DNA of 64,000 nt from Schistosoma mansoni (lineage: Eukaryota > Platyhelminthes > Trematoda > Strigeidida > Schistosomatidae): positions 7,313,254-7,377,253 of the forward strand of contig NC_031500.1 of the NCBI RefSeq assembly GCF_000237925.1, written 5' to 3'. This document shows positions 49,881 through 62,943 of this stretch, piece by piece. The notes under the pieces were generated by a model. That model was not told the DNA's origin and did not search any database. It worked only from the letters and a program-made list of their open reading frames with translations. Each line of letters starts with the position of its first letter. Position 1 is the first letter of the stretch. Both the position numbers and the translations under genes were made by a program.

Positions 49881-50471
49881 ATGACATCTAGAGAATTATC
49901 GACTGTTGAGATTGTGGATATTGAACAATCAAATGAAAGGACTCGTGAGCAACGTTGGGAACCAGATGAGGAAGGTATTGGTGCAGGAGGTGTCATACTG
50001 TTCATTCTCATAACCATACTATTTATTTGTACATTTCCAATAACAATATTTTTTGCAATTCGCACAGTCAAAACATATGAACGAGCTATTATTTTACGTT
50101 TTGGTCGTTTAAAACGATCTGGTGGAAAATATGTTTTAGGTGCAGGATTACAGTTTGTCATGCCATGCGCAGATCAAATGATTCGCATAGATTTGCGTAC
50201 AAGGACTGTGAACATACCACCACAAGAAATACTGACAAGTGATGCAGTTACTGTTGGCGTAGATGCTGTTGTATTCATGCGTGTGATCGAACCAGCTGCA
50301 GCTTTATTACGAGTTGAAAATGCAGCCAAATCAGCAGAGCTACTGGCAGTTACAGCGTTGCGTTCAGTATTGGGAACATATGAACTATCTCAATTACTGA
50401 CAAATCGTGACCAGATTGATTCCAAGTTGGCCATTTTACTGGACCAGGCTACAGGTGAATGGGGAATTAAG
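49881..50471 (+). CDS. STOM: Stomatin exon 1
   Basis: 197 codons ending GGAATTAAG before donor GTAAAA. Contains membrane hairpin and most of the SPFH domain. Confidence 0.95.
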
Positions 50472-53400
50472 GTAAAAAAAATCCAAGCCATTGATTGTTT
50501 ATTTATTGTTTGGTTTATTAATATTTAGAATTTTATATCAATCCGAATTATCTTATCAAAGGAGTTAGCATGAATGATATTAGTTTCCTCACTTTTGTCT
50601 TCAAATAGAATAACTGATTCCCTTCAATTCCGCCGTTATTGTTTTATTCTTCACCTGGTCAATGTTATCAGGAGAATCAGCTGTACAAAATTCTTGAGAA
50701 AAACTCACTTAAAAGCATAGTGAATCCCATTAATTAATGAAGGAAACGAGTTTTATATTTGTTTGAATTAAATTCTAGCTACTGTTTGAATTACCTACCA
50801 TTTGTTCATTTTCAAATGAAGCAGACTTTAAAAAAAAGTAAATAGAAACAGGTCAGCAACTGTCTTATTACCATATCAGATCGTTTTTCGAAGATGTATT
50901 CTCTGACCTGGCTGATTGATCTCAATTTCAAATTGCCATAGCAATGTTTTTTTATTGTTGAATAGTACGTTACTTATACCATGATTCTGGTATACACGCG
51001 GATGAGTTATTGACTTTTCATACCGATATTATTAATCATAGCCAGTTTCGTGCAAGAAGTCTATTAGTAAGAAACCTATTTTGCTTAAGTTTGGTAACAA
51101 CCCGTGACCAAATTTATCCGTGTTTAATCTAGTGATCAAAAAAATACCGTGAATCAATCGGTTTATCAAATATGAAAACAAGTTGAAGTATAAGATGGTT
51201 TTTGTTGGAAAGATTAATCATTTTACACAACTTGTATTCACACACGCGTTCGAATCTGGTAGCCTGTTTATTTAACTGACAAGATAAAATTCGTTGAACC
51301 ACTCCATCAAATCCGCCGCACAATTCCTTGATCAGATTAAGAACATTCAAATCAACGACGACGAGCTGATGATATCCTTCGATGTAACAGCGCTATTCAC
51401 CTCAATTGAACCAAGCTTAGCAAAAGAAACTCTATCCTTGCTTCTCACCAATGACGAAAATCTCTCAAGGTACACGAAGCTTCAAAGTCAAAGCCTACAA
51501 GAACTCACAGATTTATGCCTAACGACATATTTTTAATTCAACAACAAAATCTACGAACAAACAAAAGGTACACCGATGGTATCACCAGTATCGGAACTTG
51601 TCTCAGAAGCAGTAATGCAGAGATTAGAAACCACGATCTTACCAGTGATCAAGCCAAAAATTTGATTCGGTGTGTAGACGACACACACACATGAACTAGA
51701 AAACATCTACAGGCTGATCAACAACGTCTTCAATGACATCAAGTTCACCATAGGACAAGAGTCAAACAGCAAGCCATTATTCTAGAATATATTAAACACC
51801 AGAACAGACACACGTAAACTGGAGCCTCAAATGTACAGGAAGCCGACCCACACTGATGGAATTCTCAACTAAATTGCAACAACCCGAGAGCTCACAAAAT
51901 CAACTGTGTACAAACTTTGTTCAATAGGGTGAAGACATACTGCAACACAATTACAGCACGGAAAAATGAAGAAAAATGCTTGAAAACCATCCTTCAAGAG
52001 GACGGCTACCCAATAACATTAGTCAAAAAATACCAGCTGCACCCATCAGCAGAAACGAAGTCAAGTGCAAAAATCAACAAAAGGATCACCTTACCATACA
52101 TAAAAGGTATGTCAGAAACGACAACGAGACTGCTGAAAACCTTCGGAATCGGTGTTGCTCACAAACCAAGAAAATCCCTCCATTGAATCCTATGCAAACC
52201 AAAGGATGAAACGACAAAAGAAGACAGACCAAATATCATCTACAAAATAAATTGTGCCAACTGCGACAAACACTACATCGGACAAAGCGAACGCCCTCTT
52301 CATCTTCACCTGCATGAACATCAATTGGCAGTCAAACGCCATGACATGTAGTCACTTATATCAATCCACCTGGGCAAATGCAGACACGTTCGACTGAAAA
52401 AATGTGGAGATTTTGGATAGGGGCAATTCCAAAAACACCAGAGGATTTTTAGAAGCTGAGAACTCAGGTCAATCAGCAATAAACATGCACATTAAAATCA
52501 ATCCAATTTATCAACCATCAGGAAAATTATGCAGAAACATAGGAACAAAAATCAAACTAATGGGACATAGAACCAAAAAAAGAGGTAAACAATGATAGAT
52601 TTAAGGTCAACAAGAACCAATGAACACCGAGGTGTACAGGACAAGCTGTAAACCCCATATGGAGAAATTCGAACACTTCACTTCTACCCAAAGTTTGTAC
52701 TGATGATGTCGTTCAGAAGGATGATGAAAGCTGCACGACCAAAACATCCAGCCCAGAGAACAAAACTCCATCAAATTCGTCCACCTGAGCTACAAATCTT
52801 CTCCGCCATCTCAACATCAATTCATTTTATTTCTGGAGGAACATTCTGTTTCTCAACAATATACATATATATATTGATGAATATCAACGAACACACAACC
52901 TATTACAAACTGTGATTCCTTCACGTCATCTCCATCTATCTAACTACAGAAATATAGGTTCATTTAGACTGGCGAAAACTTGGCAAATTTATCAATCGAT
53001 AAAATTTATTCTAAGTTGAAGGGCTAGACAAATATGGCACTAGTTATTGCCAAATCATCAGTTAGTGTCAAATAATGATTATAGAACTCTGATAGATAAT
53101 GACTCAGTATAAAATGTATTACGAATCTTGATACCATAGATTTCAACTCTTCACTTAACATCAAGTGGAGTTAGTTTATTTGTTACTGTACGTTAATTTT
53201 TGAATAACTGTAGGTGGAACGAGTTGAAATCAAAGATGTTTCATTGCCTCAAGAAATGCAACGAGCCATGGCGGCAGAAGCACAAGCTGTTAGAGCTTCT
53301 AAAGCTAAAGTAATAGCAGCACAAGGTGAATTAGAAGCATCGTCGACATTAAGAAAAGCTGCTGAGGAAATGGCTAGATCACCAACTGCCTTACAGTTAC

Positions 53401-53507
53401 GTTATTTACAAACATTGGCTACGATCGCAACGGAACAAAATTCAACTATTGTATTTCCGTTACCCATAGAACTACTTCAAAGTTTCTTATCAAAGAAACA
53501 AGCCTAA
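49881..53507 (+). CDS. STOM: Stomatin / band 7 family membrane protein, two exons
   Basis: Monotopic membrane scaffold of the SPFH family, which oligomerises at cholesterol-rich membrane and modulates channels. Coding exons 49881-50471 and 53214-53507 join in phase 0 and give 294 residues (human stomatin 288). Seen: polar N-terminus, one hydrophobic hairpin at about 37-62 with the conserved Pro (TFPITIFF), the YERAIILRFGR start of the SPFH domain, IPPQEILTSDAVTVGVDAVV, then WGIKVERVEIKDVSLP, QRAMAAEAQA, and the C-terminal LQLRYLQTLATIATEQNST with IVFPLPIELL. The start is the first ATG after an in-frame stop at 49854. There is no Cys at the place of human Cys30, the main palmitoylated residue; one Cys lies within the hairpin. 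A 2.7-kb intron carries a Penelope-like element. Confidence 0.95.
51290..52640 (+). mobile_element. Penelope-like element, decayed, in the stomatin intron
   Basis: Reverse-transcriptase remains (DDELMISFDVTALFTSIEPS, TKGTPMVSPVSE, QMYRKPTHTDG) are followed by a GIY-YIG endonuclease part (INCANCDKHYIGQSERPL, HEHQLAVKRHD) and its end (VEILDRGNSKNTRGFLEAE, INPIYQPSG). This order is diagnostic of endonuclease-bearing Penelope-like elements, such as the Cercyon/Perere-10 type in schistosomes. Reading is broken many times, so it is inactive. Same strand as the gene. Confidence 0.88.
53214..53507 (+). CDS. STOM: Stomatin exon 2
   Basis: 97 codons and TAA. Starts VERVEIKDVSLP after acceptor CTGTAG; carries the coiled-coil and oligomerisation region. 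Confidence 0.95.
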   Translation: MERVEIKDVSLPQEMQRAMAAEAQAVRASKAKVIAAQGELEASSTLRKAAEEMARSPTALQLRYLQTLATIATEQNSTIVFPLPIELLQSFLSKKQA

Positions 53508-55777
53508 TTGATTCACTATTATTTTTCATCTGTGTGTGTCTATGACTGTATGTAGATGTTCAAGTCCATGTCTACTGTAACTACTTTCTAGACAATAATC
53601 AAGCAAGCAAATTAACATTGATATTTTGCTGTGAAAACCGAACTTTTTTAAATAATTAGTTGGGGAAAATATGTAAGCAAATATTGTTACTGTCATTCTT
53701 TAAAATCTAAAATATTTGTATAATTATTATGATTTTTATACTGTAGTACTGTACAGTTTGATAGTAATTTCATCAGGGATTAACGCCAATGTGAAAATCA
53801 CTAAGAAACGAAGACGCGCTAGTTAGTTGCTTTTTTCTAGCTTTAAAACTTCTCAGATGTACCGTACAACAACTACTCTATATGGAATCAGAATCTTGAA
53901 ACGAGTTGTATATGAATAAGCAATCAATGGTTCTGATTTTCAAATTCAGGCAGTTTGTAAGATGGCGTGACTCTCATCAAATTTCGCTCCCTATAAACTG
54001 ACTTGAATGGCCTCAGCTTCTGATTGAAACTTCTGAAAACCCATCTCAAAGCTGGTCACTAGTGAGTAAAGGATTACTCTTTACCAAATTGTTCATTGGT
54101 TATTGTTAGATCAATCAAGAATACCTAACACTCACTAGTCAATAACTAGTATCATGTTATTGTGTTCTAATGTTAAAAGATTTCTGTCAATCACTTTTAA
54201 AGTCAATTACTGGATGCCATGGTGTACCATATTTTTGAAACTCATCAGTCAATTTCAATAGTATCGTAGTCTTTATGTTACATCATTCATTCAGAAAAAA
54301 TTGGAGATAAGAAAGCTCAGTCTGTCCTGATATAAATTATCGATGAACCGAAATTCTTCATCACTTTAGTTGGATTGTATTGAAGAAAGCCAAAATATGC
54401 GCAAAATTGAGTGGTAACTAATTATCAGTAATTCAGCATCTATTTGAGTACACTCGATAAACGGTCTCCAAGTTTGTAGACATGAATGGATAATTAATTT
54501 ATAGATTCTATTAGGTTCTTGTATTATTGTTTTGATGTACACAAATTCATTTTAATCAACATCATAGTCAGGTCAATTTCAACTAAATTGATTATTGGGT
54601 GGATGATTTATAATAAAAAAATGACTTATTTGTAATATCCTAATGAGTAACAAGATGGATTTTTGTAAGTCACTCCTTCAGAAAATAAGTAAATAATCAA
54701 AGTAACACAAGTTTAACTAGTACAGAGGAATAAAGCAAAATCTTCGCTTTGGCTAAACAACTCCGATCAAACCGATGTTCTATTATTCAGATCAGATGGA
54801 TTCTGTGTAAGATATACAATGTATTTGTGTGTACGTTAGTGGGTATGAAAAATATGGGATATTTATAGTGTGAGCAGAATTAAATACGATCTTTTGGATA
54901 AGTAGTTCAATCTGGAAGAAAAGTTATACCATTCTTTATACTAAACACAATAAGGTTTAACAATATACGGAAAGCTTCAGCCACTCGTCTTTCTTTACAA
55001 ATGGAAAATCATTTTACGAATTATTGCGATACTCTTAATATTAATTTGGTGTTTATTGAAAATGGTATGTACTGGTATTTCTAGGTTCTTCATAAATATT
55101 AGATTCATAATGACAACCATCTTCGAGTTAAACTAATTTTTGTACAAACTACCCAATTGAACAGCAATAATTCGCTCACTTGTAAATACATTAACTGGTC
55201 ATTTGTTAAAAATCAATTTCATTTACCTCAATTTTTAATGTTCATAGAATTCTATCAAATACATTGCGAAATGTCTACATGCCAGAGTGACTTGATATAA
55301 TGATACCATGATGTTGAATACTGCTAAATGATATACTAAAGTAATCCATATAATTTTTTCTTGAAAATTGTTATTATCTAATATAAACCTGTCCAACGTT
55401 TACTTTTGAATAAGTTCAATGATAATAATAACAAATCGAAGCGCTATACAAAAGTCACAGACATTATACTGCATTGAACTAATACTTTAGATCAATGAAA
55501 CGAAACAGTAATTCCAAAGGCTACTAAAAATAAGAAACTTTAACACATATAAAACAGATGAGATAAAATATTGACCTTTGCTGAATGTGCCGCGGTAACT
55601 CGAAACAATTTCGAAGAACTAATGAGAACAGACCAATAACTAAATCAGAAGATTTGAACAAAACGATATTACAACTAGGGCAAAATTTCTTTACATTCGA
55701 TCAACAACAAATCAAATGAACCGGTTATCATATCCAAATATCGGAAGGGGTTTTGTGGATATTATAGTAATTTCAAT
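53508..55777. other. Spacer downstream of the stomatin gene
   Basis: AT-rich, must include the stomatin 3' UTR; no clear AATAAA close to the stop. A stretch near 54620-54700 resembles 25770-25850. Nothing else recognised. Confidence 0.4.
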
Positions 55778-55915
55778 AGTTGAGTCAATTGAAGCTACAC
55801 CACCATGGGAAACCTGGAAGCACTGGACGGCCGTTTCGTCCTATTGTGGGACTCCTCAACAGTGCATTCACGAGGCGGGATAATGGATCGTCCTTGTAAG
55901 CATCCGTGTAATCAA
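55778..55915 (-). mobile_element. Sm-alpha-like SINE fragment
   Basis: The reverse complement carries the hammerhead module (55819-55864: GCACTG, TTGAGGA, GTCC/GGAC, GAAACGG, CAGTGC) and the tail CTTCCAGGTTTCC. The head is degenerate. Confidence 0.75.
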
Positions 55916-56438
55916 AGAATTCTACCATACACAGTATCCAGTGGACAAAATGTCTGTCGAAAATTGTGCAGTTAACACCACTAGACAGTTGCTTATATGA
56001 AACTGATCTCAATAGTTATGGAATCTTCTTGATTCTTTACAGAAAAGTTAAAGAGTCGTTACTTTACTTTTCCCTTGGGAAGCCACAAATTCTAAATTAC
56101 CTCAGTTCAATGACAATTGAACACTCTGAACCTGGACAATACAACTAGAAAATGAATTTATTTGCTTAACAACTGTTTTTAATATCGATTAATATGGATT
56201 AACAAAATTCTTTCAGTATTTACTAACCAATCCAATAAGAATACGTTTAATTAAACGTAATGTTTAGATTTTAAATGAAGGTACCCGTATTATTAACAAA
56301 GTATTTAAAAGGTAGAGAAAAACGTTCGGCAGAAAATAACAAATCATTGACCTTAAACTTCACATATTACATAATATAAATCTGTTGTTTTGCCACTTTT
56401 GTCAAAATATTATCACAGCTCAAAACGAAAAGTTCAGT

Positions 56439-56791
56439 ATGTTATCCCTACACTACCTAATTAGTATACTTCAAATAGTCACTTGTTCAAGTGATTTTGA
56501 TAATATCAACGTGAAGTTCGATAATTATTTACGTCCTGATGAACCTGATCTTCATATGTTAGATGACTCTAATTATCAAGGTCATGAACATTATGATGAT
56601 TTTGGACAACACTACAGTGAATATGATCACGATCTAATTACTGGTTCCCATGAATATTCACAGAAATTTAAAGAATTAGATCCAGAAGAAGCAAAATCGC
56701 AATTAGGAAAATTATTCCATAAAATTGATATTGACAATAATTTAAAAATTGATAAGCAGGAGTTGAAAGATTGGATTATCCAGTCATTTAT
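56439..56791 (+). CDS. CREC protein exon 1
   Basis: Signal peptide, acidic region, EF-hand 1; ends in phase 2 at TTTAT before GTGAGT. Confidence 0.85.
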
Positions 56792-59700
56792 GTGAGTTGG
56801 TTCAACCTTTTTCGAGAGAATATTTATTGTAGATTGTAAAATACATATACCATATATGCACACTACTAAGGAGTACCAAACTCCTATAAAAGGTATTTTC
56901 AAATCGAAACAAACGCCACCGACAGACTAACTAAACAACGATTATATACTCATTATTGACAAGCATGAAGATAGACTCCTTAAGTCTTAGTGTGAAGTCG
57001 TGACTGGTGGAGTTCAAATGAGTCAACAGATAGTGCAGTTAACCACCGATAAGATTGAACGACTTTTGGATTATAATTCAAACTGACTGAAGTCAAAAAT
57101 ATGGACTTTTTGATCTTAATATAGTAATATAAATGTGGTGTGCTCACCATAACAGCTGAAGGTTCTGTGTTTAATCCGGTTCGAGGAAGTATTTGGAAGG
57201 CGATTAATAGTTCCAAACTAAGACAAAACAGCTTTCGGTGGTTCCAGGTTCTCAGTAGCGCAGCTGGTGTTAGTCTATTACAAGAACTATTTTAAATCAA
57301 ACTAATATCGTAACGCCATACAACTAGAATTATTTTCTAAGTCGTAGAATACTCACAACCTTCAGTCAACCGAAAACATTTTCAGCTTCAATATGATAAT
57401 AAAGTCTTCAAATTTTAGTATCATTAGTCAGCAGTAAATAGGCTTAGCCATTTTGATTTATTAGTAGTAAACTAAGGCTGTTCAATAAAATTCATTAGTA
57501 AAAAATAATCAAGTGACCAGTGGAGTTCAACCACGTCTGTTGTGAGATAACAACTCACTGAAGGCAATTGGTGAAGTGTCGCTCATAATTCGTGGATCAG
57601 TTGAAGTTAGACATTAACACCGTTGGATGCCGGCTCAGTGGTCTATCGGTTAAGGGCTCTGGCTCGTAACTGGTAGGTCCTGGGTTCGAATCTCGCGAGT
57701 GCGGGATCGTGGGTGCGCACTGATGAGGAATCCCATAATAGGACGAAACGGCCGTCCAGTGCTTCCAGGTTTTCGATGGTGGTCTAGCTTCAATTGACTC
57801 ATGATTTCAACTTTGAAATATACTGAAATCTCCACAAATCCCCTTCTGATAATAATCAAGTGGTCAATTATAAAACAATTTGGATTTAAATCTAATCTAT
57901 AGGAAAATTACTGGGATTTGTGTAGCCGAATTGTTATATAATAAATACACCTACATATACATAGAAGTAAAGTAGTGCTGAAAGGATACATTATATTACC
58001 ACTTCTACAAAATACATGTAAACATCTACAGCCACAAATTGGATAGGGAAAATGTGGAAACTCAGGACTAACGAAATTCAAGTAGTGTCAAAGAATTGCT
58101 AGAAGTATTCCATTCAGATTAATCTGTCATTAGTGAACGTATAGGTATAGATTCAGTTCATTAATCCTTAAAGAAATAATACATCAATCAAATGGTTGGA
58201 GATAATTTAAAGACATATAAAGATAACCCAACCTACGGGGACAATCAATCACAAAAAACCTATTAAAACAGATTGCCTTGGTACTTGTTGGATAATTATT
58301 AAGAATAGAATTTCTGCATGCAGTAGGAATGGATGATTTTGAACAGAGTGGCAAAGAAAGCTTCTCAATTATGACATTCAGCTCGGAGAATCCGACGAAA
58401 TCAAAATAACCTGGAAAACATCTTAGAGATGCTTAATAGTGCAAACTGAAACTCGTTGCCTGAATTGTTCCTCGTACACTACAAATTGATTTGTTTCAGT
58501 AAGATGATGCAAATTAGTTCTTTTCAAAGTTTAATTGAAAAAAATTAGCACAAGTATTGGAAATAGATATTAATAACACCTAACTGTGGTCTATTTCAGT
58601 GATATGATTATTCTAGTTTTCTTTGACGCTTCAGTATTTGTAAGACTGAATAATGTCTACACTGCAATCCTGTGTGCATGCATTATTAGATATGAAAACA
58701 ATACTTGGTTGAATGAAATGCAGAGATCAATAGCATAACTTTATAATACACTACACAGTGATACAGAATGGTCATCTTCTTATGTTACCAGTCGGTTAGT
58801 GATGATTATGTACTTTATAATGAATGAATTTGAGACACATTTTTCTAGGTTTTATTGGGACCCAGTAACCTGTGTAGTCATCCTTGTGTGGTATACAATC
58901 ACTGATGATATCAAATAACAATTATACCATATAGTAAGTCAGGCGAAAGTAAAATTGTGAACCGTTAAATTGTAACTCAGTCGTTTGGTCTTGTTACAAG
59001 ACCAGAGAGCTTTATGAAACCATGATGATAGAAGAAACGGCCGTAATGTACTTCACGGTTTTCGTTGGTTCTCAATCTAATAGATGTCTATTACTTTGAT
59101 TACCTTTGGTGTTTGTATTTTTTAATCATTCGTCTCAAACTGGCCTTCCCAATACAGATTGAAACTAACCTTATACATTGAAGGGTACCTTTATTATAAA
59201 CTGGTTACCTATTTTGACGGTTTTCCAAATGATACTTAACACATATTGGGAATAATCCGACCACAAGCAATACTATCTAAACAAATAATAATAATTTTAC
59301 CTTTCCAACTCCAATCAAACGTTTTAAGATACATCATGATTTTAAAGGAAAACAAATCTCTGTCACTTATGTTGCCTAATTTAGGAATCCATTAGGTCAA
59401 GAGTGTTGACGGAAAGGAGTTTCGAAATTCTTCTGACATGAATAAAGTTTCACCTTACTCCAATTTACATGTTTTCTCGACCTATTTCCGTTCGATAATA
59501 TGTATGTTTTGTAGGATTCTTCGTCGAGAACAGTTTTACATAAAGTTTATGGAAGACATTATAATCAATGTATAAAGAGACTGAATGGTCTAAATCAGCT
59601 ATATTATTTAGCTGAGTTACGTCTGATAATTTAGTTACCATTAGTTAAAGACTCTTTATTCAGCAGTCAGTAGAAAATCCAAAGACAATAGTATTATTAG

Positions 59701-61042
59701 TAAAATTGAAATCAATAAAAAGATATTTGAACTTTTCGAATTTTGTCAATACAATTCCTCTTTTTCGGACCTAAAGCCCATATTTCTCAGTGGGATTATT
59801 ATAATGGTAGAAATAAACTGCTGTTAATAGTAGTAACACTCTTGTTTCGAGCATCTAACTATGAAGGCTTACACCTTTCGGGAGCAGCAATTTCTTCAAG
59901 ATTGAAGATGCCCTTGGCTAGTAAGACCCGACTGTCATGAAACCTTTGTCAAATAGAACTATCCACTAATTGACCCGTATAATCTAAAGTATATCGGTTT
60001 TATCTGCTCTCTTATAACAAAGATATAATTTTGACACTATTTTAGAGTTCATAAAAATTATATGTATCCTTAATCTCTTAATGATTAATTTGTAAACTGT
60101 TTTGTTTACCAATGTTGTAATACATTGAAATGAGAAAGATCAATGATAATTTGGATAGGTTATTCTTAGCTGATTATGGTTTTAGTATTTTAGTAGTTTT
60201 CGTCGAACAGTAGTCTTATCTTACTCTTATTTAGATCAAAATATACACATTCTTTTAGGTTTTATATTTCTGGTTTAGTTATTTTGATAGATTACGACTA
60301 TTCATTAGAACTCTGATGAATTCATCTAGTAGAAAGTTATCTAAGATTTATGTATTTCACTGGTAAAATGAAGTCAGTAATCAGTTGATACGTCATTCGG
60401 TTCTGTAGTCAAAATGTCTTAGCTGTATATCCATTAAGGTTTATATGTTATTGTTTGTAACAATATTCTCATTTATTTCTTTGATGGATTAAAACAAAAA
60501 TCATTCTTATTTCTTTATTAGCTCTGCTTCAAGGGTTTTAAGGAAGGAGAATCTATCGAAATGATATAAGAAACAAAGATAACCATTATTTGAAGAATAA
60601 TATATCTCTAAATAAGTGTAAAAGCATAAGTATATTTCGTAGTTCACATCATGATCTGACTATTGATTGACGATTGAGTAAAACCAAGAAGCATTGAACA
60701 ACTGACTCGTCCTCGAATAGGACTCTCTGGCAGCCTTGATTTATGGATTTAGTTTTATATTGACCGATAGAAAATATCCATAAATAAGGTGGGAAAAAAT
60801 CTAGATTTTATTAGTTTTTTTAGGCTTTCTTTACTTTTCATATTCATTCTGTGATCTTCTTACATGTGTCTATCAGTTCCCTTGATCTTGAAGCGTCCAA
60901 ACCACGTTTTAAGGAATACGATGCCGATGGTGATGGTCAAGTTGCTTGGTCTGAATATACAAATAAAATTTATGGTTACACAGCTCAAGAGCTAGAAGAT
61001 TTTCGTAAAGATAGCAAGAACGATACAAAGTTATTTATCCAG
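56439..61042 (+). CDS. CREC-family EF-hand protein (reticulocalbin/calumenin-like), 5' part
   Basis: Low-affinity calcium-binding protein of the ER/secretory route. Exon 56439-56791 gives a signal peptide (MLSLHYLISILQIVTCSS), an acidic His/Tyr-rich segment and a canonical EF-hand (loop DIDNNLKIDKQE). Exon 60877-61042 joins in phase 2 and gives SLDLEASKPRFKEYDADGDG, a second canonical EF-hand (DADGDGQVAWSE) and the family motif YTNKIYGY. Ends LFIQ before donor GTAAAA. The remaining EF-hands and the expected ER-retention C-terminus must lie beyond 64000. An upstream in-frame ATG at 56385 would add 18 residues ahead of the signal peptide; the inner ATG is preferred. The intron is 4.1 kb. Confidence 0.88.
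57516..57851 (+). mobile_element. Full-length Sm-alpha-like SINE
   Basis: 336 bp flanked by the 12-bp direct repeat AATAATCAAGTG (57504-57515 and 57852-57863), a target-site duplication. Contains A-box-like TCAGTGGTCTATCGGTTAAG (about 57635-57655) and B-box GGTTCGAATCT (57683-57693), then the hammerhead module. The Pol III-like boxes begin over 100 bp inside the element. Lies in the CREC gene intron. Confidence 0.85.
57717..57762 (+). ncRNA. Hammerhead-ribozyme-like module in the full-length SINE
   Basis: Stem I GCACTG/CAGTGC, core ATGAGGA, stem II ATCC/GGAC (one mismatch), GAAA, and palindromic ACGGCCGT as a very short stem III before the predicted cleavage C at 57756. The first core base is A instead of C. 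Confidence 0.55.
59018..59090 (+). mobile_element. Degenerate SINE fragment of the same family
   Basis: Retains GAAGAAACGGCCGTAATG and CACGGTTTTCGTTGG, recognisable against GACGAAACGGCCGTCC and CAGGTTTTCGATGG. Confidence 0.55.
60877..61042 (+). CDS. CREC protein exon 2
   Basis: EF-hand 2 with all oxygen-ligand positions present; acceptor TATCAG, donor GTAAAA. Confidence 0.9.
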
Positions 61043-62940
61043 GTAAAATGTTTACTTTGTTTGATATGTGTTTAGTTTAATATTAATCTTTGTGTACATC
61101 ATGTACGTTGCTAAGCTAAAGTTATTCTAAATAAAATTATTTATAAATTTGTATTCCTAATATCTACTTGACACTTGTTAAACCCTTTTTAACAATACAA
61201 TTTAAGGTGGTTGATTTTAATGGAATAATTTTTTGAAAATAAGTAACACAATTACTTTTATTTGTTCTCTTGTAATGTTATGACCTCATGGAGGTAGATG
61301 TTCTGAGAAACAGAAGTATTTTACTAATGATGATTAAATAATAACTAATACTGTCTGTACAGTAAATTATGTAAAATACCTCATAGATACCATTTAATTT
61401 TGTATATTACATAAATAGATAATAAAAAAAAATGAACTTTTGCTGTCACGACATCCATTATTATTGTCCACCATGGTAACATAACAGTTCTAAACATGTA
61501 GCTAATTTTATGTATTTAAATGTTTCGCGAATAACTTTGTATAAGTTAAAGAAATTATTTGTGATGAACTGGTATAAGCTAAGTATAATCGTGCGAACCT
61601 AAACGTATTACTCAGATGTTTTACTGCATCGCAGCGACCACAATACATTTGAAGTGAAAATGTTTGCTCCAATGGTTCACAATACCGACTTCAGTCAACT
61701 CTATATAATAAGACCCTTATCCAATGCTACTATTAAGTAACTGATTCACTCTTGAAATTGTTAACTTCATAGCTCACGGATTCTCATTGAAAATTAGGGA
61801 AACCGACTGTGAACCACTCATGTACTTACCTACTCTTGTTACTCCTCGTGGAGGAGCATAGACCGCTCAACAGCATTCTCCATCCAACAATATCCTGGGC
61901 AATCCTTTACAGTAGTTGCAATGACGAACCAAGTCACTTGTAGTTGTGATCATTTTCGAGAATTTGGAGAGTACTAGACTAAGACTAGTGGTTTTGGTTA
62001 TCTTCAAACTTTAATATTTTCATTCATTCGTTTCTAAAGTGGCTGTTTCTTGGGCCATTCTTGTGAATTAAACTTTTAATTTTAATACAGGGGGAGGTTT
62101 TATGGTTTGATAACACCTAATGTCCACCAAACCTGGTAGATGGTACGTCTGAATTTAATAGTATTGAGTTAAAAGAAAGCCCATGTGAAAAGCTTCAGAT
62201 TCGATGGATATGACCAGCCAACGATTAATTTGCCTTGTATCTCGTAACTTGCGCAAAAATCACGTTTCTGGTTTCGTATAATTAAACTTCACTTTTCTTT
62301 TAGTCTATTGAAATATTCATAAGATTAAAGTCAAATAATTATATCACAAAGTTTAACTAGGTAGTATAAACAATGAACAAGCTTGATGATTTAGTGTGAC
62401 GATTATTATATCAAGTTATACAAATGTAAAATAATAATAATAACTTATGTAACTTCTACGAAGTGTGTGTGTTAATTAAAAGGCATGTACAACTAATAAA
62501 CTAACAGTGGATTATAATGTGAATGGAATAAGGTAATTAATATGTTTTTTCATAATAATTAAACGTGGTAGAGGGACTAAATGAAATGAAGTTAGATTAG
62601 AAACAATACCGAATAGAACTATAGAGTTATAAGAAGTAACTAAAGGGGGGGGAAATATTTTCAAATGCAAAACCAATGAAATGAAAATAATAACGACAAT
62701 AGTAGATGAAGGCCACGATAAAAACAAAGACAAGACATACATCTTTTATACACCCAGTTCAGGCAAAAAGACCTCTCGTTGTTCTAAGTTAAATATAAAC
62801 GGATTATAATTCATTTTTGTATTGTTTGTTTGAATCTTCCCACAGATGTTTAAGACTGCAACTGATCAGTCTCTCATTGGATTATGTGCATCCTGTGAGG
62901 ATTGTCTCGATATAGGCCTTGAGTCACAAGCATTATAAAC
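61043..62940. other. Intron of the CREC gene
   Basis: AT-rich; nothing recognised, and no third CREC exon found up to the window end. Confidence 0.4.
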
Positions 62941-62943
62941 AGA

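Noticed and set aside
57640-57700. tRNA gene
   Set aside because: The box motifs are there, but the arms do not pair well and the segment lies inside a SINE with target duplications; it is a tRNA-like part of the repeat.
62846-62938. Possible third CREC exon after CCCACAG
   Set aside because: Translation (MFKTATDQSLIGLCAS) has no EF-hand or CREC motif, stops soon, and looks like dispersed-repeat sequence.
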